Of a stretch of DNA of 64,000 nucleotides, positions 52,933-60,653 are shown in pieces (positions within the stretch are counted from its first letter, which is position 1; each line of letters starts with the position of its first letter). The stretch covers positions 70,647-134,646 of the forward strand of contig CAZRLN010000003.1 in assembly GCA_964601085.1 (NCBI GenBank), given 5' to 3'. The stretch comes from UBA1444 sp964601085 (GTDB taxonomy: Bacteria; Bacillota; Negativicutes; UBA1444). The position numbers were made by a program, and so were the translations under genes. The notes beneath the pieces were generated by a model. It did not search any database. It saw only the letters and a list, made by a program, of their open reading frames with translations, and was not told the origin of the DNA.

Positions 52933-53784
52933 ATGAAACTCCACAAGCTCAAACTTCTCAATAGGGTATTCACTTGTGTTCTGGTTCTGAGCCTTTTCAC
53001 CGGAACTGTTTCTGCGGCGGCGGTTATCGCAACGGCCGAATCCAAGTCTGCCCTGATCAAAAAATATAATTTCTTGCCAGGTTATCTGGGGGAAAAAGAA
53101 TATATCGACAGCCTTGCGCTGCTTCCGCCGCCGCCGGCTCCCGGCTCTGCCGCGCTTGCGCTCGACAGGGATGTCGCCCGGCGAACCTTCGCTGTGCGAG
53201 GCACAGCCCGTTTTGCACTGGCGCTCTCAGATTACGAGATGAAGTTCCCGCATGCTGCCGGCGTATACTCCTGCGTGTTGAATGTGCCGATCACGGAGAT
53301 GGATACGCCGAAACTGTACACGCTGCTGCGCCGGGTATTGACGGATGCGGGGCTTACGACTTCCGCCGCCAAAAACCATTATATGCGGCAAAGGCCGTTC
53401 GTATCGAACAAACAACCAATCTGCGCGCCGGAAACCCGGTCGCAACTGGAGAAAGACGGATCTTATCCCTCGGGGCACACCACAGTCGGCTGGACCTGGG
53501 CGCTCATTCTGGCTGAGATTTCACCGGACCAGACAGATGCGATCCTTGCTCGGGGCCGGGCCTTTGGCGAGAACCGCAACGTATGCAACCATCATTGGTA
53601 CTCCGATGTGGAATGGGGCCGTGTCACGGCTGCGGCTACGGTAGCCAGACTTCATGCCAATGCGGAATTTCGCGCCGATCTTGAGGCAGTCAAGGCAGAA
53701 CTTGAGAGTGTTCGCGCCAAAGGACTCAGTCCTTCACGCGACTGCAAGGCAGAAGCTGCGGCGTTGGCGATCCAACCTTACTGA
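52933..53784 (+). CDS. Class A non-specific acid phosphatase (PhoN, PAP2 family)
   Basis: A secreted vanadium-haloperoxidase-fold phosphatase. 283 residues with a signal peptide (VLVLSLFTGTVSAAA). The three-part PAP2 signature is intact: KNHYMRQRP (K-x6-RP), YPSGHT, and NRNVCNHHWYSDVEWGR with R-x5-H-x3-D. Family length is about 250. ATG at 52933 follows GGAGACG. Third gene of the exported-phosphatase block after the metallophosphoesterase and the barrel; an extracytoplasmic phosphate-scavenging role is plausible. Confidence 0.92.
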   Translation: MKLHKLKLLNRVFTCVLVLSLFTGTVSAAAVIATAESKSALIKKYNFLPGYLGEKEYIDSLALLPPPPAPGSAALALDRDVARRTFAVRGTARFALALSDYEMKFPHAAGVYSCVLNVPITEMDTPKLYTLLRRVLTDAGLTTSAAKNHYMRQRPFVSNKQPICAPETRSQLEKDGSYPSGHTTVGWTWALILAEISPDQTDAILARGRAFGENRNVCNHHWYSDVEWGRVTAAATVARLHANAEFRADLEAVKAELESVRAKGLSPSRDCKAEAAALAIQPY

Positions 53785-53812
53785 ACCTGAAAAGCAGGCG
53801 GGATAGGGAGGA

Positions 53813-53992
53813 ACGCAAAAAAAAATATTACTCACAGTAATGGTGCTCTTATGCAGTCTGTCGTTCACCGCCTATGCCAATACTGAACCGACAACCATTT
53901 ACGCGAATCCGGAACACTGGTTGTCGCGCCCTGTTTCGCCGGATAAACCCGTGGATGTTTTCTACCTCTTTTTACAGGACCCCAAAAGATAA
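53813..53992 (+). pseudogene. Truncated DUF3089-like secreted protein, start and most of the body lost
   Basis: After the acid phosphatase a ribosome-site-like GGGAGG at 53806 precedes a signal-peptide frame (KKILLTVMVLLCSLSFTAYA) with a preserved cleavage site, then YANPEHWLSRPVSPDKP and VDVFYLF, the start of the DUF3089 (alpha/beta-hydrolase-like) family. The expected start codon reads ACG (53813) inside an A-rich run; the first ATG (53840) lies within the hydrophobic segment. The frame stops at 53992 after LFLQDPKR, where homologues continue for some 250 residues. So it is a decayed fragment. Confidence 0.65.
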
Positions 53993-54004
53993 ACAGTAAT
54001 ATCC

Positions 54005-54048
54005 AAAGGGGCTGCGCTGAAAATTTGCGTTTTCAGCGCAGCCCCTTT
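54005..54048. terminator. Perfect 19-bp bidirectional terminator
   Basis: 54005-54023 pairs fully with 54030-54048 around a 6-nt loop, A-rich at one end and T-rich at the other. It separates the phosphatase block from alr, which is read in the opposite direction. Confidence 0.9.
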
Positions 54049-54108
54049 AATCTGTTGCCGATTGATTTTTAAGCAGCATGACAGCGATAACAGGCATACG
54101 GGTTTCCA

Positions 54109-55227
54109 TCAATTGGCGTTCTTATAGATTCTCGGGACTCGAGGGCTGATGCCGCACGCCAGCTCATAATTGATTGTTCCGGCGATATTGGCCAGTTCGG
54201 TCAGAGTTATTTTCTCCCGACCCTGTCGACCACAGAGGATGACCTCGTCACCGACGGTCGCATCACAATCAGGTCCGAGATCAATAACGGTCTGATCCAT
54301 GCAAATCCGTCCAACCACTCGCCGGCGAATTCCGTGGACCAGTACTTCCGCCTTGTTGGACAGATGACGGCTATAGCCGTCGGCATAGCCAACGGGAAGA
54401 GTTGCCAGCCAGGTCGGTTTGGGTGTTAAATACGTGCAACCGTAATTTACGGGAGTGCCGGCGGGTACATGCTTGATGAAAACAATCCGGGTGACCAGCG
54501 ACATGACGGGCTTTAGTTTGAGATGCAGGGACATGGCCGGATCTGGCGGCAGCCCGTATAGGATGATCCCAGGACGAACCGCGTTAAAATGGGCGGCGGG
54601 GTATGAATCCGTGGCGGCGCTGTTGGCCGCGGAAATGACCGGCAATTCAATTCCGGCATCGTGCAGGGCGGAAAGAGCCTGATTCAGATTGCTTAGCTGA
54701 GTCATTGTAAAAGTGGAGTCGGTTTCATCGGCCGTCGCAAAATGCGTGAATAGGCCTTGGATGATTAATCCGGACATGGATTGGGCCTGGCGGGCAAAAG
54801 TCACTACATTTTCCGGCTTAATTCCAATGCGCCCCATTCCGGTGTCAAGTTTGAGCATGATGCGAATCGGCTGTCTTTTTATTTGACTGATGTCATGGAA
54901 CACTTCCAGCCCTTCGTTGGATGCCACTGTCGCCGTTAGATCATATTCGGCGAATAAAGAAGCCTGCTCCGGCAGGGTAAGCCCAAGGACCAGGATTGGC
55001 GCACGGATTCCGGCAGCGCGCAGTTCAATCCCTTCTTCGGGAATGGCGACTGCAAGCCAGTCGGCGCCGGCGCCCAGAGCCGCCCGGCTGACGGGAATGG
55101 CTCCGTGCCCGTAAGCATTCGCTTTCACAACGGCGATCAACCGCGTTGCCGGCGGCAAACTTGCACGAATTGCCCGGACATTGTGCCGGACTGCGGATAA
55201 ATCAATAATGGCCTGAGTGGGTCGCAA
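54109..55227 (-). CDS. alr: Alanine racemase
   Basis: Interconverts L- and D-alanine for peptidoglycan. 372 residues. The PLP Lys is in VVKANAYGHGA (residue 35). The catalytic Tyr region is NYGCTYLTPKPTWLATLPVGYADGY (in parts), and RICMDQTVIDLG and EVILCGRQG follow as in all Alr proteins. The start is TTG at 55227 (MRPTQAIIDLSAVRHN); its spacing to GAGGCG is a little long. An imperfect DnaA-box-like TTATCCACG lies about 40 bp upstream on the opposite strand. No germination gene is beside it. Confidence 0.96.
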   Translation of the reverse strand: MRPTQAIIDLSAVRHNVRAIRASLPPATRLIAVVKANAYGHGAIPVSRAALGAGADWLAVAIPEEGIELRAAGIRAPILVLGLTLPEQASLFAEYDLTATVASNEGLEVFHDISQIKRQPIRIMLKLDTGMGRIGIKPENVVTFARQAQSMSGLIIQGLFTHFATADETDSTFTMTQLSNLNQALSALHDAGIELPVISAANSAATDSYPAAHFNAVRPGIILYGLPPDPAMSLHLKLKPVMSLVTRIVFIKHVPAGTPVNYGCTYLTPKPTWLATLPVGYADGYSRHLSNKAEVLVHGIRRRVVGRICMDQTVIDLGPDCDATVGDEVILCGRQGREKITLTELANIAGTINYELACGISPRVPRIYKNAN

Positions 55228-55314
55228 AGAAACATCGCCTCGCTTTCCTGATATATATTGTATTATCCACGAATGTTACATTTCCCTTGTGCTGACGCAA
55301 GTTTTTTGTTTTTA

Positions 55315-55323
55315 TGGTATACT
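55315..55323 (+). promoter_or_regulatory. Putative extended -10 promoter of the tsa operon
   Basis: TGGTATACT is an extended -10 (TATACT at 55318-55323), 27 bp before the tsaE start. No good -35 is seen. Confidence 0.45.
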
Positions 55324-55349
55324 ACTTTTCAGAAAGGCGGATGGACGTT

Positions 55350-55811
55350 ATGAGACAATTTGTCAGCGCATCGCCGGCTGAGACCCGGGCTTTGGCCCGA
55401 CGATTGTCCCGATGTTTGGTCGGCGGCGATGTCCTGTTGCTGCAGGGAGATCTGGGGGCGGGAAAAACCGAGTTTGTCAAAGGACTTGCCGAAGGATTGC
55501 AGGTCACGGATTTGGTTACGAGTCCGACGTTTACATTGCTCAATGTTTATCACGGCGCAATGCCGTTGTATCATTTTGACCTGTACCGCCTCGAAGATGT
55601 CGAAGAACTCGAGAATATCGGGTTCACGGAATTTTTGGGCGGCGATGGCGTGGCGGTGATTGAATGGCCGGATCGTTTTCCGATGGAAATGCCTTCGGAA
55701 CATATCCTCGTGGAACTGGCGCCGGGGACAAATGACCAGGAACGCTTTGTGCGGATCGGGGCCAAAGGTTCGCGATATTCGAACCGTCGGGAAGGAAGTG
55801 ACCTGTTCTGA
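55350..55811 (+). CDS. tsaE: tRNA t6A synthesis ATPase TsaE
   Basis: With TsaB and TsaD completes threonylcarbamoyl-adenosine at A37 of ANN-decoding tRNAs. 153 residues: P-loop LQGDLGAGKTEFVKGL, VTSPTFTLLNVYHG and HFDLYRLED, then EWPDR, the family motif set. ATG 55350 (MRQFVSASP) is chosen with AAAGGCGG 9 nt upstream; the ATG at 55341 is too near. Its TGA overlaps the next start. Confidence 0.95.
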   Translation: MRQFVSASPAETRALARRLSRCLVGGDVLLLQGDLGAGKTEFVKGLAEGLQVTDLVTSPTFTLLNVYHGAMPLYHFDLYRLEDVEELENIGFTEFLGGDGVAVIEWPDRFPMEMPSEHILVELAPGTNDQERFVRIGAKGSRYSNRREGSDLF

Positions 55812-56512
55812 TCTTGGCAATCGAAACGGCGACTCCCGTATCCGGCGTCGCCTTGATAAAGTCCGGCCGGTTATTGGCGGAAATTAACGTTCAGACCGGT
55901 AATACGCATTCGGAGCGCTTGATGCCGCAAATCAAGAAATTATTCGACTTGGGCGATGTCCCGCCGACGGAATTGAAAGCTGTGGCGGTAAGCGTCGGCC
56001 CCGGGTCTTTTACGGGACTGCGGATCGGCCTGACAACCGCAAAGACACTTGCTTATGCCTGGGGAAAACCGATTGTCGGCGTTCCCACACTGGAGGCGCT
56101 GGCTTATGGTTGCCCGTCCGGAATCGGCTGGGTATCGCCTTTGCTGGATGCGCAAAAAGGCCGGGTTTATCAGGCTCTGTACCAGTGGCGCGCGGGAGGC
56201 CTGACAGAAATCTGGCCGGTACGGATCGTGCCAGCATCCCAAGCGTTTCAGGAGCTGGCGGAATTGCCGGAGCCGGTGATGGTGTGCGGTGAATCGGTTC
56301 ATGAACATGTCGGATTGGCCGAGGAAAGCTGCGGCAACGTCGTATTGGCGCCGGAACATGCGGTGATGCCGCGGGCCGCTTGCGTTGGTTTTTTGGGTTT
56401 GGCCAAATTTCAGGCGGGGTTGGCGGTGGATGCCGCTGAACTGAATCCATTGTATGTTCGGCGGGCGGAAGCCGAAGAATTGTGGGAAAAGCGCTTGGGG
56501 AGCCGGCCATGA
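55808..56512 (+). CDS. tsaB: tRNA t6A synthesis protein TsaB
   Basis: Scaffold partner of TsaD. 234 residues from CTG 55808, giving LILAIETATPVSGVAL in the family's usual position; TTG at 55814 is the alternative and would drop two residues but sits 15 nt from GGAAGGAAG, so CTG is preferred though rare as a start. The VSVGPGSFTGLRIGL and PLLDAQKGRVYQALY segments are TsaB signatures. Overlaps tsaE, and the rimI start lies 4 nt before its stop. Confidence 0.93.
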   Translation: MILAIETATPVSGVALIKSGRLLAEINVQTGNTHSERLMPQIKKLFDLGDVPPTELKAVAVSVGPGSFTGLRIGLTTAKTLAYAWGKPIVGVPTLEALAYGCPSGIGWVSPLLDAQKGRVYQALYQWRAGGLTEIWPVRIVPASQAFQELAELPEPVMVCGESVHEHVGLAEESCGNVVLAPEHAVMPRAACVGFLGLAKFQAGLAVDAAELNPLYVRRAEAEELWEKRLGSRP

Positions 56513-56961
56513 ACGAATCGATTACCGTGCGGCCGATGGTTATGACGGATGTGGATGGCGTGATGGCGGTCGAACACGATTCTTTTTTGACGCCATGGTC
56601 CCGGTCGGCATTCGAGGAAGAGCTGGCGCAGAATCGTTTGGCCCGTTACATCGTGGCGGTAGAAAACGGCGAGATTGTTGGTTATGCCGGAACGTGGCTG
56701 GTCATCAACGAGGCTCACGTGACCAATGTTGCGGTAAGCGGTCAACGCCGGCGGGAAGGGATCGGCCGTCTATTGATGCAAAAATTGATGGAATTGGCCC
56801 GGGATAATGATATGGAATCCATGACCCTGGAGGTACGGGTTTCCAACGCGGCAGCCCGCCATCTGTATGAGCAGCTGGGGTTCGTGGAAGCAGGAATTCG
56901 GAAAAATTACTATTCGGAAACCAAGGAGGACGCCCTGATTTTGTGGTGTGAAAAGCTTTGA
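56509..56961 (+). CDS. rimI: Ribosomal-protein-S18-alanine N-acetyltransferase RimI
   Basis: A GNAT acetyltransferase that acetylates the N-terminal Ala of S18 in E. coli. 150 residues: EHDSFLTPWSRSAFEEEL (substrate region), the acetyl-CoA loop QRRREGIGRLLM, LEVRVSNAAARHLYEQLGFVEAGIRKNYY and LILW at the end, as in RimI. ATG at 56509 overlaps the tsaB stop (ATGA). The gene order tsaB-rimI-tsaD is standard in Firmicutes. Confidence 0.94.
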   Translation: MNESITVRPMVMTDVDGVMAVEHDSFLTPWSRSAFEEELAQNRLARYIVAVENGEIVGYAGTWLVINEAHVTNVAVSGQRRREGIGRLLMQKLMELARDNDMESMTLEVRVSNAAARHLYEQLGFVEAGIRKNYYSETKEDALILWCEKL

Positions 56962-57998
56962 GCCAGCTGGTTTTGGGACTGGAAACCAGTTGCGATGAAA
57001 CAGCCGCTGCGGTCATCGAAGATGGCCGACGGATTCTATCCAATATCATCTCTTCCCAGATTCCCGTTCATCAAAAATACGGCGGTGTAGTACCGGAACT
57101 GGCTTCTCGCCGACATGTCGAGAATGTGGTTCCCGTTATCGATCACGCGTTGTCGGAAGCGGGAGTAAAGCTGGCTGATCTGACCGCCATCGGCGTAACT
57201 TTTGGCCCCGGTTTGGTGGGAGCGCTGCTGGTGGGGGTGGCGGCAGCCAAAGCACTGGCTTTTTCGGCCGGGATTCCCCTGATTGGCGTACATCATCTGG
57301 AGGGGCATATGTCGGCGGCTTTGCTGACGCATCCTGACTTGGAGCCGCCGTTTATCTCGTTGGTGGTGTCGGGTGGTCACACTTCTCTCGTTCATGTGCG
57401 GGATTATTCATCCTTTCATTTACTGGGGCAGACCCGGGATGACGCTGCCGGAGAGGCTTTCGACAAAGTTGCCCGGCTGCTGGGCTTGCCATATCCGGGC
57501 GGTCCGCATGTGGAAACATTGGCGGCAACCGGTGATCCGCTGGCGATTCGCTTCCCCCGTTCATTTGCCGGCGAGGATTCTTTCGAATTCAGCTTCAGTG
57601 GCTTGAAATCGGCAGTAATCAATTATATTCATACGGCTGCCCAGCGGAAGGAATCCGTGAATGCTGCCGATGTAGCGGCTTCTTTTCAGTTTGCGGTGGT
57701 GGAAATTCTTGTACAGAAAGCAATGCAGGCGGTACAACGCTGCGGATGCCCGAAACTTGTTCTGGCTGGTGGTGTGGCGGCCAATAAATGCCTGCGCAAT
57801 AGACTGCAGGAAAAATGCGATTCTGAAGGTGTCCGGTTTTATTATCCGGACATTATTTTGTGCACGGACAACGCCGCTATGATTGGTTGCAGAGCTTATT
57901 ACCAATGGCAATCCGGAGACATGGCCGACCTTTCGTTAAACGCGGTTCCGAGCTTGCCGTTGGGTGGAAAACTGCATAATCAATTTGTGGACAGATGA
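56958..57998 (+). CDS. tsaD: tRNA N6-adenosine threonylcarbamoyltransferase TsaD
   Basis: Catalyses the final t6A transfer. 346 residues. ETSCDETAAAVI at the N-terminus, the metal motif HHLEGH, SGGHTSLVHVRD, and EAFDKVARLLGLPYPGGPHVE are all TsaD. TTG at 56958 (SQLVLGLETS) overlaps the rimI stop. Iron or zinc binds the HxxxH. It ends 42 bp before a DnaA-box cluster. Confidence 0.97.
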   Translation: MSQLVLGLETSCDETAAAVIEDGRRILSNIISSQIPVHQKYGGVVPELASRRHVENVVPVIDHALSEAGVKLADLTAIGVTFGPGLVGALLVGVAAAKALAFSAGIPLIGVHHLEGHMSAALLTHPDLEPPFISLVVSGGHTSLVHVRDYSSFHLLGQTRDDAAGEAFDKVARLLGLPYPGGPHVETLAATGDPLAIRFPRSFAGEDSFEFSFSGLKSAVINYIHTAAQRKESVNAADVAASFQFAVVEILVQKAMQAVQRCGCPKLVLAGGVAANKCLRNRLQEKCDSEGVRFYYPDIILCTDNAAMIGCRAYYQWQSGDMADLSLNAVPSLPLGGKLHNQFVDR

Positions 57999-58039
57999 AT
58001 TCCATGCGCTAGAAACCCCGTAATATTGGACATAGAACC

Positions 58040-58097
58040 TGTGGATAACCCTGTTGATATTGTGGATAAGCCGAGGATAACTCGTGAATTATTCACA
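58040..58097. promoter_or_regulatory. DnaA-box cluster upstream of the sensor kinase
   Basis: Two perfect DnaA boxes TGTGGATAA (58040-58048 and 58061-58069) lie in the same orientation, 21 bp apart, two helical turns. A weaker CGAGGATAA is at 58072-58080. A third, opposite, TTATTCACA (58089-58097) fits the relaxed TTWTNCACA form. They occupy the gap (57999-58131) between tsaD and the kinase gene, where the kinase promoter must be. No dnaA or oriC gene is near in this window. Confidence 0.7.
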
Positions 58098-58131
58098 ATA
58101 GCGAATTGGCAACCAGCAAGGAGAGAAACGA

Positions 58132-59556
58132 ATGATGCCCACTCTGGAAGAACATTTTCGCCGAACAGGAGCATTGACTAGGCAAGAGCTATTGTTGCTG
58201 GAACAGATTCAGGCCCGGCTGGAGTTGGCCGGCGATATTTCCCATGCGCAGGTCAGTCTATACGTTCGAGTCGGGCGTTCAAACAAACTCATGCTGGCGG
58301 GACAAGTAAGGTCCCGGTCCGGCCTTTCGCCACAACGCGGCAATTCGATCGGTTCGACTTTTTCAGCCAGTGAGGAACCGCTCCTGTGGCGTACCATCGC
58401 GACTGGCGATCGCATTGCCGGACAGCGGGAATGGGCGCTGGGAATGGAACCCTTATTCATGGAGACTTTTCCGGTACGTACCGCCAAAGGAAAGATTCTT
58501 GCCGTACTCAGTTTTGAATTGAGTGGCGAGGAAACCGGAGCCGATCATCAGATTTTATTGGAAACCGTATATATGTTGCTGGTATCGGATTATGATCCGC
58601 AGAATGCGCTCGTTTATCGGCCGGTATTTTCCCAGGACGGGATTTTGGCCGTTAACGAACGAGGTCAGATTATTTATGCCAATGCGGCTGCTGCGGGAAT
58701 TTATCGCTTGTTGGGCGTCGGCAGGCTTTTGGGTCGGCGGGTGCATGAACGGGCCTTATATCTGCGTCTGGCCGGCAAGGCGAATATCACCGGGCAGCCA
58801 CAGGAAATGGAAATGGAAGTCGGCGGATTGGTCCTGTCGGAAAAAGCAATCCCGGTAGTGCAAAATGGCAAGACTACCCGCATGTTGATCTTTATTGCCG
58901 ATGTCACCCAACTGCGAAAAAAAGAAAAAGAACTGTTGGTAAAATCGGCTGTCATCCAGGAAATCCATCACCGCGTGAAAAACAACTTACAGACGATTGC
59001 CAGCCTGCTCAGGCTGCAGGCCCGACGCAGCGAATCCGCGGCGGTTAGGGCAGCACTGAAAGAGAGCGTCAATCGGATTCTTAGCATATCATTGGTTCAT
59101 GAATTCCTGTCGCAGCAAGATGAGGAAATGATCAATGTTGCGGAAGTGGCCCGCAATATTTTTGATCTGGTGATTGAAAGCATGGTGGAACCAGGCTTTG
59201 AAATCAATAAACTCTTTGAGGCGGAGCCGGTTATTCTGCCATCGGAAAAAGCCAGCAGTCTTGCCCTGATGGTCAATGAGCTGGTGCAGAATGCGATTGA
59301 ACATGGTTTTGTAGGTCGTCAAAGTGGTATGATAGGATTAAAATTGTCGCTCGCAACGGACGATGCCTATCGATTGGAGATTTTCGACGATGGGATTGGG
59401 TTGCCGCCTAATTTTGACCGGACGAAAACGAAAAGCCTCGGCATTCAGATCGTCCGAACACTGGTCGAAACCGATCTGGGCGGAACGTTCGAATTGTATA
59501 GCTCAAATGGCACTCATGCAGTGATTACGATACCCCGTGATACGAAGGGAGAATGA
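58132..59556 (+). CDS. Sensor histidine kinase, PdtaS-like (HisKA_2 type)
   Basis: A soluble sensor, 474 residues with no transmembrane segment. N-terminal GAF-like domain of the histidine-kinase-N type (EQIQARLELAGDISHAQVSLYVRVG in parts, FPVRTAKGKILAVLSFEL), a PAS domain (DGILAVNERGQIIYANAAAAGIYRLLG in parts), then HisKA_2 with the phospho-acceptor EIHHRVKNNLQTIASLLRLQ and an HATPase_c (NELVQNAIEHG, IFDDGIGLP, SLGIQIVRTLV). The architecture is PdtaS. AGGAG lies 8 nt upstream. An ANTAR regulator follows with overlap, and a DnaA-box cluster precedes. Confidence 0.92.
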   Translation: MMPTLEEHFRRTGALTRQELLLLEQIQARLELAGDISHAQVSLYVRVGRSNKLMLAGQVRSRSGLSPQRGNSIGSTFSASEEPLLWRTIATGDRIAGQREWALGMEPLFMETFPVRTAKGKILAVLSFELSGEETGADHQILLETVYMLLVSDYDPQNALVYRPVFSQDGILAVNERGQIIYANAAAAGIYRLLGVGRLLGRRVHERALYLRLAGKANITGQPQEMEMEVGGLVLSEKAIPVVQNGKTTRMLIFIADVTQLRKKEKELLVKSAVIQEIHHRVKNNLQTIASLLRLQARRSESAAVRAALKESVNRILSISLVHEFLSQQDEEMINVAEVARNIFDLVIESMVEPGFEINKLFEAEPVILPSEKASSLALMVNELVQNAIEHGFVGRQSGMIGLKLSLATDDAYRLEIFDDGIGLPPNFDRTKTKSLGIQIVRTLVETDLGGTFELYSSNGTHAVITIPRDTKGE

Positions 59557-59558
59557 TG

Positions 59559-60143
59559 ATGGAAAATTTGCGGGTGTTAATTGCGGACAACGAATCAATC
59601 ATTCGAATGGACCTTAAAGAACTGTTGGAAGAAGCCGGGCATGAAGTGGTTGCGGAAGCGGTCGATGGCCTGAAAGCAGTGGAATTGACCCGGAAGCACA
59701 AACCGGATCTGGTGATTATGGATATAAAGATGCCGGAGATGGATGGCATAGCCGCCGCCAAGATCATTTCCAATGAGAAATTGGCTCCGGTGCTTTTGCT
59801 GACAGCATACAGCCAGAAGGAGATTGTTGAAAAGGCAAAGGATTCAGGGGTTTTGGCGTATCTCGTCAAGCCGGTGAAGGAGAGCAATCTGTTCCCGGCG
59901 ATGGAGATTGCTCTGTCCCGTTTCCAGGAATATCTGGAGATCGAACAGGAACTGCTTGATCTGCGAAATTCGCTGGAAACCCGTAAGATTTTGGACCGGG
60001 CCAAGGGATTGCTGATGGATGCCTATAACCTGAGTGAACAGGAGGCGTTTCGAAGAATTCAGCAATACAGCATGGCGAAACGAAAATCGATTCGTGAAGT
60101 GGCGGAATCCATCATTGAAGCCGCCAAAAAGAAAACCAGGTAG
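59559..60143 (+). CDS. Response regulator with ANTAR RNA-binding domain, PdtaR-like
   Basis: 194 residues. The receiver domain has acidic D10 and E12, phospho-acceptor D55 in IMDIKMPEMDG and K104 in YLVKPVKES. The C-terminus is an ANTAR domain (LETRKILDRAKGLLMDAYNLSEQEAFRRIQQYSM, in parts, then REVAESII). ANTAR domains bind paired hexaloop RNA hairpins and prevent termination, so output is on RNA and not DNA. ATG 59559 gives 7 nt to AAGGGAG; 59553 and 59556 are also in frame. Cognate partner of the preceding kinase by overlap and family. Confidence 0.93.
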   Translation: MENLRVLIADNESIIRMDLKELLEEAGHEVVAEAVDGLKAVELTRKHKPDLVIMDIKMPEMDGIAAAKIISNEKLAPVLLLTAYSQKEIVEKAKDSGVLAYLVKPVKESNLFPAMEIALSRFQEYLEIEQELLDLRNSLETRKILDRAKGLLMDAYNLSEQEAFRRIQQYSMAKRKSIREVAESIIEAAKKKTR

Positions 60144-60155
60144 GCAGGGAAAATT

Positions 60156-60653
60156 ATGGCGGTTCGTCGTACGCAGAGACATTTTGTTACCGGCAAAAAC
60201 TCCTTGCGGTATTATCCGGATATCGTTCATCCGCTCAAAGTTGTCTGGTTTTTTTGTGTTCTATATGCAGCAAGGTTTTCACCATCATTTCAATTTAAAA
60301 ATTTTCTATACCGCCTGATCGGGGTCAAGGTCGGCAAGAACGCTTCAGTTGCACTGGGCGTGATGTTGGATGTGTTTTTCCCGGACCAGATTGAAATCGG
60401 TGAAAATGTGGTGATCGGCTATAATACGACTGTGCTTGGCCATGAATTCCTGGTCAGGGAATGGCGGATCGGCCGGGTAATCATCGAGAAGGATGTCACC
60501 ATCGGCGCGAACTGCACGATTCTGCCGGGCGTCATCATTGGCGAAGGCGCAACGGTGTCCGCAATGAGTCTGGTGAATCGCGACATTCCGCCGCATTCCT
60601 TCTGGGGCGGAGTGCCGGTGCGGGAAATCCGGCCGGCGGTTGAACCGGTATGA
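60156..60653 (+). CDS. Hexapeptide-repeat acyltransferase (left-handed beta-helix)
   Basis: 165 residues. A short N-terminal helical part with one hydrophobic stretch (VVWFFCVLYAARF), then hexapeptide repeats (IGVKVGKNASVALGVMLDV in parts, IEIGENVVIGYNTTVLGHEF, VTIGANCTILPGVIIGEGATV in parts), and SFWGGVPVREI at the end, like maltose/galactoside O-acetyltransferases. The acceptor is unknown; an envelope polysaccharide or lipid is possible. Starts 13 nt after the ANTAR regulator and overlaps the next gene by four bases, so it may be in the same operon. Confidence 0.88.
   Translation: MAVRRTQRHFVTGKNSLRYYPDIVHPLKVVWFFCVLYAARFSPSFQFKNFLYRLIGVKVGKNASVALGVMLDVFFPDQIEIGENVVIGYNTTVLGHEFLVREWRIGRVIIEKDVTIGANCTILPGVIIGEGATVSAMSLVNRDIPPHSFWGGVPVREIRPAVEPV

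Noticed and set aside
55262..55271. DnaA box before alr
   Set aside because: A single TTATCCACG with one mismatch and no neighbours; chance occurrence is likely, unlike the cluster at 58040.
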